Source: Myxococcus flavus
GTDB taxonomy: Bacteria; Myxococcota; Myxococcia; Myxococcales; Myxococcaceae
Length of the DNA stretch: 64,000 nucleotides
Direction of reading: 5' to 3'
Assembly: GCF_050038885.1 (NCBI RefSeq)
Contig: NZ_CP143624.1
Span: 8,370,001-8,434,000 of the forward strand
Position numbers and translations under genes: made by a program. The notes beneath the pieces are model-generated. The model did no database searches and was not told the DNA's origin. It saw nothing but the letters and a program-made list of their open reading frames with translations. Below, one piece after another: positions 63,743 to 64,000 of this stretch; position 1 is the first letter of the stretch; each line of letters begins with the position of its first letter.

Positions 63743-64000
63743 ATGAAATTCCTGAGAGAGCTCCGCTCGGTCCTCAACCTGACCGTGCTGGTGGCCGGGC
63801 TCGGCTACTTCGTCGACCTCTTCGACATCACGTTGTTCGGTGTGGTGCGTGTCGCGTCGCTCAAGGACATCGGCATCACGGACCCGGCCGAGATCCTCCA
63901 GAGCGGCCTGCTCATCTACAACGCGCAGATGGTGGGCATGATGGTGGGCGGCCTGCTGTGGGGCGTGCTCGCGGACAAGCGCGGGCGCCTCTCGGTGATG
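63743..64000 (+). CDS. MFS transporter, N-terminal part (runs off the window)
   Basis: The first 86 codons of a major facilitator transporter, open to the window end. It starts MKFLRELRSVLNLTVLVAG, with helix 1 around LTVLVAGLGYFVDLFDITLFG (an Asp in DLFD as in metabolite/H+ symporters) and helix 2 before the loop GVLADKRGRLS, the MFS signature G-x3-D-x2-GRR. Substrate unknown. It follows the hybrid kinase by 87 bases on the same strand. Confidence 0.8.
   Translation, partial: MKFLRELRSVLNLTVLVAGLGYFVDLFDITLFGVVRVASLKDIGITDPAEILQSGLLIYNAQMVGMMVGGLLWGVLADKRGRLSVM

Overview
The window comes from a high-GC bacterium with strong G/C bias at third codon positions. Its gene content looks myxobacterial, probably Myxococcaceae (Myxococcus, Corallococcus or Pyxidicoccus-like). 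Supporting features are a DUF4388 protein, a stand-alone MshEN protein, TPR/HEAT/cyclic-nucleotide-domain proteins with long low-complexity linkers, many lipoproteins and large hybrid kinases. This placement is inferred from gene content only. I saw no rRNA or tRNA genes and no CRISPR array.

Layout. 1-0.8 kb: the right part of an IS630-type element, cut by the window edge. 0.8-9 kb: an amidotransferase, a DUF1552/DUF1592 secreted pair, TesB thioesterase, a bile-acid-symporter-family transporter coupled to a putative outer-membrane protein, and SlyD. 9-13.5 kb: an exonuclease and helicase pair matching the MrfB/MrfA DNA-repair pair. 13.5-21.2 kb: an ion permease, a lipoprotein, a MshEN protein, and a coupled HEAT lipoprotein and TPR/cyclic-nucleotide pair. 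21.2-26.6 kb: trpS-scpA-scpB-rluB, where RluB carries a very long RGG-rich tail. 26.8-36.9 kb: DUF4388, XerD, a membrane protein, a YciO-like protein, two tandem cation/proton antiporters behind a small possibly PII-like protein, a KGG-repeat stress protein, a TVP38 membrane protein, a patatin and an NTF2-like protein.

36.9-40.3 kb holds the least familiar unit: three overlapping genes for a Rieske oxygenase, a fatty-acid-desaturase-like enzyme and a PAP2 / squalene-phytoene-synthase-like fusion. This looks like a compact isoprenoid or lipid pathway. 40.6-45.8 kb is a three-gene formate dehydrogenase operon whose catalytic subunit is a selenoprotein: an in-frame TGA is followed by a bacterial SECIS hairpin with the E. 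coli fdhF spacing. 46-51.8 kb: a zinc alcohol dehydrogenase, a sensor kinase, an acyl-CoA desaturase and a PoxB-like thiamine-diphosphate enzyme. 52-57.7 kb is a complete mrpABCDEFG Na+/H+ antiporter operon with mostly overlapping genes. 57.8-64 kb: a dicarboxylate symporter, a 2-oxoglutarate/Fe(II) oxygenase, an AT-rich island with four copies of a directly repeated element, a PAS hybrid histidine kinase, and the start of an MFS transporter.

Themes are ion and pH homeostasis (two CPA2 antiporters plus Mrp), quinone-linked oxidation (formate, possibly pyruvate), lipid modification (two desaturases, Rieske, PAP2/prenyl synthase, patatin, thioesterase) and regulation (two kinases, cyclic-nucleotide and MshEN proteins).
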